A stretch of DNA of 64,000 nucleotides from Methylocella tundrae (lineage in GTDB: Bacteria > Pseudomonadota > Alphaproteobacteria > Rhizobiales > Beijerinckiaceae): NCBI RefSeq assembly GCF_901905185.1, contig NZ_CABFMQ020000046.1:43956-107955 (forward strand). Reading direction: 5' to 3'. Of this stretch, positions 37,079-46,436 are shown in pieces (the stretch's first letter is position 1; each line of letters opens with the position of its first letter). The notes below the pieces were generated by a model. It did no database searches and was not told the DNA's origin. It saw only the letters and a list, made by a program, of their open reading frames with translations. The position numbers were made by a program, and so were the translations under genes.

Positions 37079-38461
37079 TCACTGTGCGATCGCGCTCAAC
37101 ACCCGCGCCCAGCTGCGCGCGCCTTTATGGAAAGACGTCAGCTCATATTTCTCGTTTGGCGAATGCATGCGATCGTCCTCGAGGCCGAAGCCGATCATCA
37201 GCGTATCCATGTTGAGATCGCTCTTGAAGTTGCCGACGATCGGGATCGAGCCGCCGCAGCCGGCGAGCACGGGATCGGCTCCCCATTCGGCCTGGAGCGC
37301 CCGGCTCGCACGCGATAGCGCCTCGGAACTGAAGGGCAATTGCAGCGCCTTTGAGCCGCCGTGCGAGATGAATTCGACCTTGCAATCCTCCGGGAGGCTT
37401 TTCCGCACATAGGCGCGAAAGCTCTCCGCGATCTTGGCCGGATCCTGCGCGCCGACGAGCCGGAAAGAGAATTTGGCGCTAGCCTCCGCCGGCAGCACCG
37501 TCTTCGATCCTTTTCCGGTGTAGCCGCCGAGGACGCCGTTGACGTCGCAGGTTGGGCGCGACCAGACCATCTCGAGCACGCTGCGGCCCTGTTCGCCAGC
37601 GGGAATGGAAAGGCCGACGGCGCCAAGAAATTCCGCCTCATTGAACTTCAGCGCGCGCCATTGCTCGGCGACCTCCTCCGGCAGCTCAGTGACGCCGTCG
37701 TAAAAGCCCGGCAAAGTGACGCGTCCGTCCTGGTCGTGAAGTCCGGCAATGATGCGCGCGAGCACATGGATCGGGTTGATCGCCGCGGAGCCAAAAATGC
37801 CCGAATGCAGATCGCGGTCCGCGCCGCGAATGATCGCCTCTTCCAGAACGAGGCCGCGCAGCATGGTGGTGATCGCCGGCGTCGCGCGGTCCCACATGCC
37901 GGTGTCGCAGACGAGCGCGAGATCGGCTTCGAGCTCCTTCTTGTTGGCGGCGAGAAATGCGGGCAGCGACGGCGAGCCCGTCTCTTCCTCGCCTTCGAGC
38001 AGGATGGTGATCATGCAAGGCAGATCGCCGGTTTCCCTGAAGGCGCGAACCGCCTCGATGAAGGTCATCAATTGACCCTTGTCGTCGGCGACGCCGCGTC
38101 CGACGATCTGCCTGCCGGTCTCCGCTTCAACGATGCGCGCCTCGAAGGGCGGCGTTTGCCAAAGCTCCAGCGGGTCCGCCGGCTGCACGTCATAATGGCC
38201 ATAAAACAGAAGATGCGGCACGTCGGGCCGCGCCGCCTTGGCGTGGGCGACGACCATCGGATGTCCCGCCGTCGGCCGCACCGAGGCTTCAAACCCCAGC
38301 CCCGTCAGTTCGTTCGCCAGCCACTCGGCGGCGGCCTTGCACTCGCCCGCGAAGGCCGGGTCCGTCGATACCGATTCGATGGCGATGAGTTGAAACAGCC
38401 GCTCCAGCGCGGAATCGAGATTGGCGTCGATTTTGTCAAGCACGGTTTCGAGCGCTGCCAT
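37079..38461 (-). CDS. M20 family metallopeptidase (dipeptidase)
   Basis: A 460-residue zinc peptidase of the M20 dipeptidase group (ArgE/DapE/carnosinase). Metal ligands and catalytic residues appear in YGHYDVQPADP, GVADDKGQLM, EGEEETGSPSLP, CDTGMWD and the C-terminal HSPNEKYELTSF. The RDLHSGIFG motif and the CGGSIPIV loop belong to the dimerisation and catalytic regions. ATG 38461 has AAGGAGA five bases before it; the frame runs 13 codons further upstream. The length of about 460 matches cytosolic dipeptidases. It converges on murJ. Confidence 0.94.
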   Translation of the reverse strand: MAALETVLDKIDANLDSALERLFQLIAIESVSTDPAFAGECKAAAEWLANELTGLGFEASVRPTAGHPMVVAHAKAARPDVPHLLFYGHYDVQPADPLELWQTPPFEARIVEAETGRQIVGRGVADDKGQLMTFIEAVRAFRETGDLPCMITILLEGEEETGSPSLPAFLAANKKELEADLALVCDTGMWDRATPAITTMLRGLVLEEAIIRGADRDLHSGIFGSAAINPIHVLARIIAGLHDQDGRVTLPGFYDGVTELPEEVAEQWRALKFNEAEFLGAVGLSIPAGEQGRSVLEMVWSRPTCDVNGVLGGYTGKGSKTVLPAEASAKFSFRLVGAQDPAKIAESFRAYVRKSLPEDCKVEFISHGGSKALQLPFSSEALSRASRALQAEWGADPVLAGCGGSIPIVGNFKSDLNMDTLMIGFGLEDDRMHSPNEKYELTSFHKGARSWARVLSAIAQ

Positions 38462-38593
38462 GAGATCTCCTTCGCTTCGGCGAGCCGGGCTGGTTGGCAA
38501 ATTGGCGACCGATCAAATACATGTCGCTTCGATATCCGGCAAAGGTGAATTTTCGATTCCCTTCCCTAACCGATAGAACAGGCAAGACGTCAC

Positions 38594-38932
38594 ATGAGGC
38601 TGCGCGCCGATTTCTGGGTTTCCGCCTATCTGCGGCGTTGCGCGCATGAGGGGGCCGTCGCGGTGCTGCGCCGGCGTGGCGCGGCCGAGGCGGGGGCGAT
38701 CTTCGTCAAGGTCGATCGCCTCGACGGAGCCGCCGCGCTGTTCGGGCCGGCGCCGCAAAGCGAATTGGATGAGGGCGGGGACCGCCTGTTCGCCAGACTG
38801 CATGCCGAGCCGTGGATCGATCCGGCTGAGGCCGAAGCAAAGCTTACGCGGCAAATCAAATTCGATCCCGATCTCTGGATTCTCGAGACGGAGGATCGCG
38901 CGGGGCGGAGTTTTCTCGATCTCGTCGATTGA
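38594..38932 (+). CDS. DUF1491 family protein
   Basis: A 112-residue protein with the DUF1491 signature: LRADFWVSAYLRRC near the N-terminus, GAIFVKVDRLDGAAALFGPAP, and FDPDLWILETEDRAGRSFLD near the C-terminus. The family is essentially alphaproteobacterial and has no known function. Divergent from the M20 peptidase gene. Confidence 0.9.
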   Translation: MRLRADFWVSAYLRRCAHEGAVAVLRRRGAAEAGAIFVKVDRLDGAAALFGPAPQSELDEGGDRLFARLHAEPWIDPAEAEAKLTRQIKFDPDLWILETEDRAGRSFLDLVD

Positions 38933-39194
38933 GATCGCGCGCCGCGGGCGCCGCCCGTCGACGTGTGTTGGCGCTTGCGCACTGGACGGCTGCGTTTATG
39001 CTTGCGGCGATTGACGGCGTGCGAAAGGCGTCCGGGATGGCGAAAATCGCAAGCGCCGCGGCGCGGCAATCCTTTTGATCATTTGGGGAGGAGCGGCCGC
39101 CGCGCAGTCCGCGCCCAAGAATTGGGACGTCGGCTGCGACACTATCCGCGGCTGCGCCACACCGGGTTTGACGGCGCGCCAGCAAGGAGAGGAA

Positions 39195-39599
39195 ATGCGC
39201 AGCGTTACGATTTTACTCTGTTCGGCAGCCTTGCTTTCGGCTTTTCCAGCCCGCGCCGAGGACTGCGCCGGCGCCGTGACGCAGGCCGACATGAACGCCT
39301 GCGCCAGCGCCACGCTCAAAAACACCGACGCGGAGCTGAATGCGATCTATCGAGACGTCATAGCCCGCCTCAAAGGAAGCGAAGAGACCAGGCAGCTTCT
39401 GATTACGGCCCAAAGAACATGGCTGCAATTCCGCGACGCGGAATGCGCTTTCTCGGCCAACGCCGTGAAGGATGGGAGCATCTATCCGGCCGTCCTGCAA
39501 AACTGCCGCACGGCTTTGACCGCCGGCCGCGTCAAGGCGCTCAAAGCCTATCTTACATGCCAGGAAGGCGATACGGGCTGCCCCGTGCCGTCTCAATGA
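39195..39599 (+). CDS. Secreted LprI/DUF1311-like protein
   Basis: A 134-residue protein with signal peptide (MRSVTILLCSAALLSAFPA) and the LprI lysozyme-inhibitor-like domain: DCAGAVTQADMNACASA and QRTWLQFRDAECAF are the key blocks, with four or more Cys. ATG 39195 follows AAGGAGAGGAA. The frame continues upstream from 39075 through a stretch that itself resembles the end of a signal peptide followed by two Cys (VGCDTIRGCATPG), which may be an old gene remnant. The lysozyme-inhibitor role is known for mycobacterial LprI and is only inferred here. Confidence 0.87.
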   Translation: MRSVTILLCSAALLSAFPARAEDCAGAVTQADMNACASATLKNTDAELNAIYRDVIARLKGSEETRQLLITAQRTWLQFRDAECAFSANAVKDGSIYPAVLQNCRTALTAGRVKALKAYLTCQEGDTGCPVPSQ

Positions 39600-39674
39600 G
39601 CTTTGGCTGCGCGCTTGCGGATGACATTATCCAACCCGGTTTCGCACTCTTGAATCCGACCGAGGCGATCAATC

Positions 39675-40127
39675 ATGACCATAGCCGACGATGCAAAACC
39701 GCGCTCCGGCGGACAGCCTGATCCGACCGAAAAGCCGCCGGCGGACGCTCCGGTCATCCGCGCGATCGCAATGCCCGCCGACACCAATCCGGCCGGCGAC
39801 ATCTTCGGCGGATGGCTGATGGCCCAGATGGATCTGGCGGCGGGCAGCGTCGCAGCGCGACGGGCGCGCGGCCGCTGCGCGACCGTGACTGTCGAAGGAA
39901 TGACCTTTCACAGCCCGGTCTTTGTCGGCGACGAAGTCAGCCTCTATGCCCGGCTGATGAGCGAAGGCCGCACGTCCATGCGCATCAAGATCGAAGCATG
40001 GCGGCGCTACCGTGAGGAAGAGGCGGTCAACAAAGTCACCGAAGCCGTTTTTGTCTTCGTCGCCATTGGCAAGGATCGTCGCCCGACTCCCCTGCCCCCC
40101 GCCGATGACAGCAACCGCATCAAATAA
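39675..40127 (+). CDS. Acyl-CoA thioesterase, hotdog fold (YciA-like)
   Basis: A 150-residue hotdog thioesterase. ADTNPAGDIFGGWLMAQMD carries the catalytic Asp and the CoA-binding loop of the YciA/BACH group; VTVEGMTFHSPVFVGDEVSLYA and the EAVFVFVAIGKDRRP end are typical. It would hydrolyse short- or medium-chain acyl-CoA. It has a longer Pro-rich N-terminus than E. coli YciA. It lies about 75 bases after the LprI-like gene. Confidence 0.92.
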   Translation: MTIADDAKPRSGGQPDPTEKPPADAPVIRAIAMPADTNPAGDIFGGWLMAQMDLAAGSVAARRARGRCATVTVEGMTFHSPVFVGDEVSLYARLMSEGRTSMRIKIEAWRRYREEEAVNKVTEAVFVFVAIGKDRRPTPLPPADDSNRIK

Positions 40128-40235
40128 AAGCTGACGGCGCCCGAGATCGCAGCCGCCGCTTTTGATTTTCCCAAGCCCCGCTTGGTCTTTGTCGAAAACT
40201 CTGCGATTTTGGAGAAAGTGCAACGGGAGGTTGAG

Positions 40236-40634
40236 GTGGGCTATATCCGCGGCGTCAGTCTCTTTGCGGCCGTTTTGACCGCCGGCGCGTGTTGTGAGGC
40301 CACAATCTCCAGCGCCTCGCAAAAGGTTCAGTCGGCGGCGCGAGCACGCCATGACGGCGTTTACGCCGTCGACGTTTTCACGCATCAGGGCGCTTGCGAC
40401 AGCGTCTACCACTGGACGATCACCGTCTTGCGCGGACGCGTCAGCTCGCCCGCCGACGGCTTCATGCAAGCATCGGGAGAGATTACGCCCCGCGGCGTCG
40501 TCTCCCTGGCGTTCCGGCGCGATAATCAAGTCGCTACTGTCGCCGGCAAAGTTAAAGGCAAGGTCGCAACGGGCATATGGTCGTCGCCGACGCTGCAATG
40601 CGCCGGATCCTGGCGCGCGGTGCGGCAAGGATAG
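40236..40634 (+). CDS. Small secreted or periplasmic hypothetical protein
   Basis: A 132-residue protein starting at GTG 40236, which has GGGAGG five bases upstream. It has a hydrophobic leader (IRGVSLFAAVLTAGACCEA) and then a beta-rich domain, GVYAVDVFTHQGACDSVYHW, and a C-terminal WSSPTLQCAGSWRAVR, with two Cys that could pair. The frame opens earlier at 40182 but with no ribosome site. Many short Rhizobiales proteins share the D-x-x-G-x-C-D-x-x-Y-x-W pattern (recalled); the function is unknown. Confidence 0.75.
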   Translation: MGYIRGVSLFAAVLTAGACCEATISSASQKVQSAARARHDGVYAVDVFTHQGACDSVYHWTITVLRGRVSSPADGFMQASGEITPRGVVSLAFRRDNQVATVAGKVKGKVATGIWSSPTLQCAGSWRAVRQG

Positions 40635-41369
40635 GCGGCGGTGGGTGAGCGCGCCGACGCCAATACTGCGGCGTTTCTTTAGGCAAGAAGCCGATTGCTT
40701 TGGCGGCGTTCGTATGCTTTTTTAAGTGGGAAACTGCGCCCGCCGGGGTCAGGCATGGCGCCGATCTTGCGGTTCTTTCTGTATGGCGCGGCGGGACAGC
40801 AGCGTGCGCGACGGGAAGCCCTTTGAGGCAGGTATAGCGGACTCCCTGGCGCGGAAGCTTACGTTTGCAACCAATAAATTCGCGATCGATAGACAGAAGT
40901 TTCTTTTATTTTTTGGAAAATTCTTATTTCGTTGTTAGATCAGATACATTTCTACATTTCGTATGTGCGGAGAATTAATTGCCATATCATTACCTCAATC
41001 ATTTATAGCGGAAGATTTAGCATTTCTCTTTTGATTGCAATTCCGGATCGATCTGTTAGCATGTGCAAAACGACGCTATGAGACGCTATGAACAGAGTGC
41101 TCCGGCTTGTGGCGCCGAAGGCTCTCATGGCGCGGCTGTGTGAAATGACACGGCGCGCAGACCATGCGGTATGAATGTTGAGGTTCTGGTCGGGCTATCC
41201 GTTGATCGAGAGATTACATGGGTTTTTGGAAAGGTGACAAGCGTGTTACTTGTCTATTCCAGTTGTTCTCGATTTAGCTCAATCAAGACTAGCCTCAGCT
41301 TGATGCTAAACGTTCGTATATGATAATCAAAATTCGTTACCCGACCAGGCCGATAGCGAGCTGATCCCG
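40635..41369. other. AT-rich intergenic region before the tyrosine-kinase gene
   Basis: No gene is seen in these 735 bases. Composition drops to AT-rich at about 40870-41060 and 41210-41350, unlike the neighbouring coding DNA. It includes the tandem 10-base repeat at 41072-41091. It presumably carries the promoter and regulatory sites of the polysaccharide kinase gene. Confidence 0.5.
41072..41091. repeat. 10-bp perfect tandem duplication, intergenic
   Basis: GACGCTATGA occurs twice head to tail about 280 bases before the tyrosine-kinase gene. It is the same length as the duplication at 17970-17989 but unrelated in sequence. Confidence 0.9.
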
Positions 41370-43646
41370 ATGCTGCAAATCAACAAACGAGCCCCCCTTG
41401 CCGGCCAAGACTCGCCAAAAGTCATTGAGCCGCTCCTCGATGCGGTTCAGAGCGCGACACGCATCGTCCGGCGTCAGCTCCCGATTGTCGTCGTGATCAT
41501 GACCTGCTGCGTGGCGCTCGCCGTGCTGTATCTGGTCAACACGCCGCCGAAATTTACCGCCACGGGCTCAATGGTCATAGACACGCACAAGGTTCAGCTG
41601 CTCGAAAAGGAATCCGTATTGGGCGATGCGCAGATCGACGCTTCGACCGTGCAGACCCAGGTCGAAATGCTGAAGTCCGATAATGTCGCGCTGGCGGTGA
41701 TCAAAAAGCTCCGTCTCATCGACGATCCGGAGTTTGTGCCGCCAGCCGATGAAAAGTCGAAAGGCTTGTTCAGCTTTCTGTTTCCGGCCGCGCCGGCCAA
41801 ACCGCTGTCGGAGGCCGAGCGCGAACAGATCGCTCTGGGCGCCTTTGGCGATCGCCTGACCGTGACGCGCGAGGGCCTCACCTATGTCATCGACGTCGGC
41901 TTCACCTCGCTCAATCCCGAAAAATCAGCGCTGATCGTCAACACGCTCGTCGAGGCCTTCGTCGATGATCAGATGGAAGCCAAATATCAGGCCGCCCGCC
42001 GCGCCGGGGTGTGGCTCGCGGACCGCATCAAGGAGCTGCGCTCGCAGGCCGCCGCGGCCGAACACGCGGTGGTGGATTTCAAGAAGAAGAACAATATCGT
42101 CGACACTGGCGCGGCCGTCGGAGGCGGCGCCAGCGCCTCCCGCATGCTGATCAACGATCAACAGCTTTCCGAACTGAATTCCCAGCTCATTCTATCAGCC
42201 GCTGCGACCGCCGAGGCTAAGGCCCGCCTCGAACGCATTACGGCCGTGATGTCGCAGGACATCCCCGACGCGTCGATAACGGACGCCCTGAAGAGCGAAG
42301 TGATCATCAAACTGCGTCAGCAATATCTCGAGCTCGCGCAAAAGGAAGCTATTTTCTCCCAGCGTTATGGCGCCAATCATCTGGCGACGGTCAATCTGCG
42401 CACGCAAATGCAGGAGATCCGCCACAGCATCGCGGATGAAATGCGCAAGATCGCCGAAGGCTACAAGAGCGATTACGAGATCGCAAAAACGCGCGAGCAA
42501 AGTCTCAGGGACAGCATGGCGAGCGCGGTTACGCAATCGCAGACCTCCGGTCAGGCGCAGGTTCAGCTCCGCGAATTGACCAGCAGCGCCGACGCCGCCC
42601 GGACCCTCTATGACAGCTTCCTGCAGCGCTACATGGAGGCGGTGCAGCAGAAGGACGCCGTTCCGATTAGCGAAACGCGCCTCATCAGCCCGGCGTACCC
42701 GCCGATGAAAAAGAGTTCGCCGAAAACGCTCATAACCCTGCTGCTCGCGCTGGCCGGCGGCGGCGTCCTGAGCTTCGGTTTCGCTTATTTGCGGGAAGCC
42801 TCCGACGGCGTGTTCCGCACCAGCGATCAGATCGAGGATGTTCTGCGCGTCAATTGCCTCGCGATGGCGCCGGCGCTCAAATTCTCCTCGCCCCGCGGCG
42901 ATTCGGCCGGTGGCGATGACAAAACGCTGGCTGGCCTTGAGTTTCTACGCAATGTCGTCGATGCGCCCTTTGGCCGCTACGCCGAGGCGGTGCGATCGGT
43001 AAAAATCGCCGCCGACCTCAATGGGGCCTTGAAATCGCACAAGGTCATCGGCCTTACCTCCACTCTGCCGAATGAAGGCAAGTCCACGCTGGCCGCCAAT
43101 CTGGCGCATCTCATCGCCGACGCGGGCGGCAACGTCATCCTGGTCGACGCCGATCTGCGCAGCCCTTCCCTTTCGCGCTGGCTCACTCCCGACGCTCCCG
43201 GCTTGATCGACGTCGTCATCGGCAATATTTCAATCGACGCCGCTGTCGCCACATTGCCCTCGACCCGGCTGCATTTCCTGGCCGCTGGCGCGACGGCCAA
43301 ACTGCCCCACACCAATGAAATTCTCGCCTCGGCGGCGATGAAGAGCCTCATAGACGGCCTGCGCGCGAAATATGACTACATCATCGTCGATCTTTCGCCG
43401 GTCGCTCCGATCGTGGACGTCCGGACGACCGGCCATATCATCGACACCTACGTCTATGTCATTGAGTGGGGCAAGACGAAGGTCGACGTGGTCGAGCGCG
43501 GCCTTTCGGAGGCGCAGGGCGTTTATGACCGCCTGCTCGGCGTCGTCCTGAACAAGGTCGATATGGGCGCCCAAAGCCGCTACGAGCGCTATCACGGCAA
43601 TCATTATTACCGGAAATATTATTCGAAATACGGCTATCTTGAATAG
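41370..43646 (+). CDS. Polysaccharide co-polymerase with bacterial tyrosine kinase domain (Wzc/ExoP type)
   Basis: A 758-residue inner-membrane protein. A Wzz-type chain-length domain with one helix at about 35-55 precedes a large periplasmic coiled-coil region (about 190-400), a GNVR-like segment and a second helix at about 455-475. The cytoplasmic BY-kinase domain from about 545 has Walker A TLPNEGKST, Walker A' VILVDADLRSP and Walker B YIIVDLSPVAP. The C-terminus is Tyr-rich (RYHGNHYYRKYYSKYGY), the expected autophosphorylation cluster. It would control chain length and export of an exopolysaccharide together with an outer-membrane Wza-type channel. No glycosyltransferases or channel lie next to it here, so it is an isolated member. 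Confidence 0.94.
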   Translation: MLQINKRAPLAGQDSPKVIEPLLDAVQSATRIVRRQLPIVVVIMTCCVALAVLYLVNTPPKFTATGSMVIDTHKVQLLEKESVLGDAQIDASTVQTQVEMLKSDNVALAVIKKLRLIDDPEFVPPADEKSKGLFSFLFPAAPAKPLSEAEREQIALGAFGDRLTVTREGLTYVIDVGFTSLNPEKSALIVNTLVEAFVDDQMEAKYQAARRAGVWLADRIKELRSQAAAAEHAVVDFKKKNNIVDTGAAVGGGASASRMLINDQQLSELNSQLILSAAATAEAKARLERITAVMSQDIPDASITDALKSEVIIKLRQQYLELAQKEAIFSQRYGANHLATVNLRTQMQEIRHSIADEMRKIAEGYKSDYEIAKTREQSLRDSMASAVTQSQTSGQAQVQLRELTSSADAARTLYDSFLQRYMEAVQQKDAVPISETRLISPAYPPMKKSSPKTLITLLLALAGGGVLSFGFAYLREASDGVFRTSDQIEDVLRVNCLAMAPALKFSSPRGDSAGGDDKTLAGLEFLRNVVDAPFGRYAEAVRSVKIAADLNGALKSHKVIGLTSTLPNEGKSTLAANLAHLIADAGGNVILVDADLRSPSLSRWLTPDAPGLIDVVIGNISIDAAVATLPSTRLHFLAAGATAKLPHTNEILASAAMKSLIDGLRAKYDYIIVDLSPVAPIVDVRTTGHIIDTYVYVIEWGKTKVDVVERGLSEAQGVYDRLLGVVLNKVDMGAQSRYERYHGNHYYRKYYSKYGYLE

Positions 43647-43902
43647 GACGCCGAGAATCCATAGGCGGTCCCGCGCTCAGGAACAGGCGCGGCGCTCGCC
43701 GGACGGACCGGCCGATCGATGAAGGCGCTGTAAATGCCGTGCGGACACGGCTCATGCAGCGCTGATTCGTTTGAAGAGGCGCCGCGTGAATATCACTCGG
43801 CAATTCGGTCAAAAATAGCTTTTGGGAAGTGTGCGGTCGCCCTCTCAGGGCTCGCCGGCGTCTCGCCGGAGCGCGCTGGAAAAACCGTGCGCGGCGAACA
43901 GA

Positions 43903-43987
43903 TGGTGGGGGAGGTAGGACTCGAACCTACGAAGGCGTAGCCAGCGGATTTACAGTCCGCCCCCTTTGCCGCTCGGGACACTCCCCC
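43903..43987 (-). tRNA. tRNA-Tyr (GTA)
   Basis: An 85-base type II tRNA on the minus strand. The 5' acceptor strand GGGGGAG begins at 43987 and its partner lies at 43907-43913. The anticodon loop CTGTAAA has anticodon GTA. It has a long variable arm, and the CCA end is encoded (TGG at 43903-43905). Its translated antisense gives the well-known GLEPTKA artefact. Confidence 0.97.
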
Positions 43988-44164
43988 AAGAAAGGTCCCG
44001 CCACGCAGGAGCTTTCGTGAACGCGCTTATGCGAACCGAGCCCGCCGCTGTCAACCTAAAATCTGAAGCCACGCGCATTGATCCGCGGCGCGCGCATTGC
44101 GCAAGGCGAGCGAGCGTGACAGGAAAGTGGCGTATCGAGGCATTCTTTTCAAACGGACATCGAC

Positions 44165-45067
44165 GTGACGCGCGACAGGATAAAACGGTTTGGCGAGAAG
44201 GGCCCGGCCCGCACGCGCCCGAAGCCGCCGCGGCCGCCCGCGCCAGAGACGGAAATGGCCCGACGCCCTGACGCGCCACGGACGTCGGCGCCGCGCGTCC
44301 CAGCCGGCCCGGACGTCGCCTCCACAAATCCCCGCGCTTTCCGCCGTCCCGCCCCGGACCTCATGGCGCTTTATGGCTTTCATGCCGTCCGCGAGGCTCT
44401 CCGCGTGAGAAAACGGCGGCTGCTCGACATTTATGCGACGAAGGCCGCCGCGCAAAAGCTTTCGGCTGACATCGAGGCCGCGGGGCTTTCCGTGCACATC
44501 GTCGAGGCGGAGGACCTCTCCCGGCGTCTCGGCGCCAACGCCGTCCACCAGGGGGTCATGCTCGAAGCGCGGCCGTTCGAGCCGCTCGACATCTCCGACA
44601 TAGAGTCCAAAAGCGGCGTCGTCCTCGTGCTAGATCAGATTACGGACCCGCATAATGTCGGCGCGATCTTGCGCACCGCCGCAGCTTTTCGGGTCGACGC
44701 GCTGGTAATGACCGAACGCCATGCGCCAGAGATGACCGGCGTTTTGGCGAAAGCGGCGTCGGGCGGCCTCGAACATGTGCCGATTGTCCATGTCGTCAAT
44801 CTCGCCCGCGCGCTGGAGAGCTTGAGCGACATCGGCTATTTGCGCGTCGGCCTCGACTCTGAAGGCGAGACGACGCTCACCGAGGCGCAGCTAACGCGTC
44901 CGTTGGCGCTCGTCCTTGGCGGCGAAGGCAAGGGGCTGCGCCGCCTCACCCGCGAGAACTGCGACCTCGTCGCGCGCCTCGATATGAGCGGCCCCATCAA
45001 GAGCCTCAACGTCTCCAACGCCTGCGCCGTCGCCCTTACCGTCGCTGAGCTGCGCCTTGCCGGATAA
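44165..45067 (+). CDS. rlmB: TrmH-family 23S rRNA 2'-O-methyltransferase (RlmB)
   Basis: A 300-residue SPOUT methyltransferase that methylates the ribose of G2251 in 23S rRNA in E. coli. An N-terminal Arg/Pro-rich extension (about 1-65) is followed by the substrate-binding domain (ALYGFHAVREALR) and the knotted SPOUT domain: LDQITDPHNVGAILRTAAAF, LALVLGGEGKGLRRLT and SLNVSNACAVAL. The start is GTG 44165. Its 3' end overlaps the antisense extension of yidD by 177 bases. Confidence 0.94.
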   Translation: MTRDRIKRFGEKGPARTRPKPPRPPAPETEMARRPDAPRTSAPRVPAGPDVASTNPRAFRRPAPDLMALYGFHAVREALRVRKRRLLDIYATKAAAQKLSADIEAAGLSVHIVEAEDLSRRLGANAVHQGVMLEARPFEPLDISDIESKSGVVLVLDQITDPHNVGAILRTAAAFRVDALVMTERHAPEMTGVLAKAASGGLEHVPIVHVVNLARALESLSDIGYLRVGLDSEGETTLTEAQLTRPLALVLGGEGKGLRRLTRENCDLVARLDMSGPIKSLNVSNACAVALTVAELRLAG

Positions 45068-45412
45068 TTTCACGGCGTTGGCGTCGGGCTCTTGCGCGTC
45101 CGGCAGCGGTCCCCGCCACCGCCCATAGGACCACGGGCGCAACCAGTGCGCGTTCGTCGGCAACGCTTGCGGCACAGGATCAAACCCCGCCGTGCCAAAC
45201 GGCTGGCACCGGCAAAGGCGCGCGAAGCCCATGAAACCGCCGGCCCAGAGCCCGTGCCGTGCGATCGCCTCGTCCACATAGGCGGAGCAGCTCGGCAAAT
45301 GACGACATTGAGACCCAACCAGCGAAGAAAACGTCAGCTGGTATGCGCGAATGGAGAAGCGCGCCGCTGAACGGCCAATTGTGGAAGCGTGTCTCAAAAG
45401 GGTTTCGGGCAT
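44891..45412 (-). CDS. yidD: Membrane protein insertion efficiency factor YidD, with antisense C-terminal extension
   Basis: A 173-residue protein whose first 100 or so residues are YidD: IRAYQLTFSSLVGSQCRHLP, SCSAYVDEAIARHG and RCQPFGTAGFDPVP, with the conserved Cys. YidD helps YidC-dependent insertion of membrane proteins. The usual stop is absent; the frame runs on for 58 codons past the rlmB stop, entirely antisense to rlmB, with a low-quality Gly/Asp/Ala-rich sequence. ATG 45412 is preceded by GAGGCGGG; an earlier in-frame start exists at 45463. Most relatives are about 90-130 residues long. Confidence 0.88.
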   Translation of the reverse strand: MPETLLRHASTIGRSAARFSIRAYQLTFSSLVGSQCRHLPSCSAYVDEAIARHGLWAGGFMGFARLCRCQPFGTAGFDPVPQALPTNAHWLRPWSYGRWRGPLPDAQEPDANAVKLSGKAQLSDGKGDGAGVGDVEALDGAAHIEARDEVAVLAGEAAQPLAFAAKDERQRTR

Positions 45413-45531
45413 CAATCCCGCCTCGCTTGGTACGATCGTGGCGCCACTGTGGCAGATATGCACTGGCAGGCGCGGAGAGCTGGTCTCATAGTATCGCTTC
45501 GATCCTGCGACTCAAAGCCTCCGGTGCGCCC

Positions 45532-46371
45532 GTGTCTTTTTCAAAATGCCTGGCTCTCTCCAGCCTTCTGTCCGTAACGACGTCGGCCGTCTTCGCGGCG
45601 GACCTGCCGACCCTTGCGCAGCCGGCCCCGGCATCGGGCTGGACCGTCACCGTCGGGCTTGGGCCCCAGGTTCAGAGCGCTTTTCCGGGCGCGCGGGCCG
45701 TCACCGTATGGCCGACTGGAACGCTGGCTCTCCGCCGGCCCGGTGAGCCCGAGCCCTTCAGTTCCCCCGACGACGGCTTTGGCATTTCGCTGCTCGACTA
45801 TGGCTGGATCAAAGCCGGACCCGTCGGTCGCGTCATGCCGAACAGAGGGTTGAGCAACGGCAATGGCGCCTTCTACGGACTGCCGAATGTCGACTGGACT
45901 CTGGAGCTCGGCATTTTCGGCGAACTCTGGTACACGGAGCATTTCCGCGCCCGCGGTGAAATACGCCAGGGCGTCAATGGCCATGATGGCATAGACGCGA
46001 ATATCGCCTTCGACGCGATCCAGAAGTGGAACGGCTTCACGCTGGCGCTCGGCCCGCGCCTGCAGCTGGGCGACACGCAATTCATGAACGCTTATTTCTC
46101 GGTCACGCCCTATCAGGCTCTCCTCAATGGGAAAGTGACGCCTTATCAGGCCTATGGCGGCTTGACGTCGGTCGGGGTGCTCGGCTCGATCAAATACGAC
46201 TTCACGCCAACCTGGAGCGCGACCGTATTCGGCGGCTATAATCGTCTCGTGAGCAGCGCGGCGGCAAGCCCGGTGCCGAACAATCTCGGCTCGCTGAACC
46301 AGTATACCGGCGGCCTGATCGTGGCCCACTCTTTCAATCTCGATCTGCCGTTCTTACCAGTCGGTAATTGA
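45532..46371 (+). CDS. MipA/OmpV family outer-membrane protein
   Basis: About 279 residues with a signal peptide (VSFSKCLALSSLLSVTTSAV then FAADLP) and a beta-barrel built from alternating hydrophobic strands. The sequence ends in an aromatic-rich region before LPFLPVGN. Typical MipA/OmpV blocks: GPQVQSAFPGA, LSNGNGAFYGLPNVDWTLELG, NGFTLALGPRLQ and LGSIKYDFTPTWSATVFGGYN. MipA scaffolds peptidoglycan enzymes in E. coli, but most family members are uncharacterised. GTG 45532 is chosen because it begins the signal peptide; no good ribosome site is seen. Confidence 0.87.
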   Translation: MSFSKCLALSSLLSVTTSAVFAADLPTLAQPAPASGWTVTVGLGPQVQSAFPGARAVTVWPTGTLALRRPGEPEPFSSPDDGFGISLLDYGWIKAGPVGRVMPNRGLSNGNGAFYGLPNVDWTLELGIFGELWYTEHFRARGEIRQGVNGHDGIDANIAFDAIQKWNGFTLALGPRLQLGDTQFMNAYFSVTPYQALLNGKVTPYQAYGGLTSVGVLGSIKYDFTPTWSATVFGGYNRLVSSAAASPVPNNLGSLNQYTGGLIVAHSFNLDLPFLPVGN

Positions 46372-46436
46372 GCTAAAGCGCCGCCCCTTCCGCGCAGCTC
46401 CTCAAATGAATCTAGACAGGATCTCGGGCGGGTCAT

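Noticed and set aside
38963..39721. 252-codon plus-strand frame overlapping the LprI-like gene
   Set aside because: Out of frame with a clear signal peptide and the LprI motifs; basic, irregular composition.
43734..43940. Frame ending in GEVGLEPTKA
   Set aside because: The tail is the translated antisense of tRNA-Tyr, a known annotation artefact.
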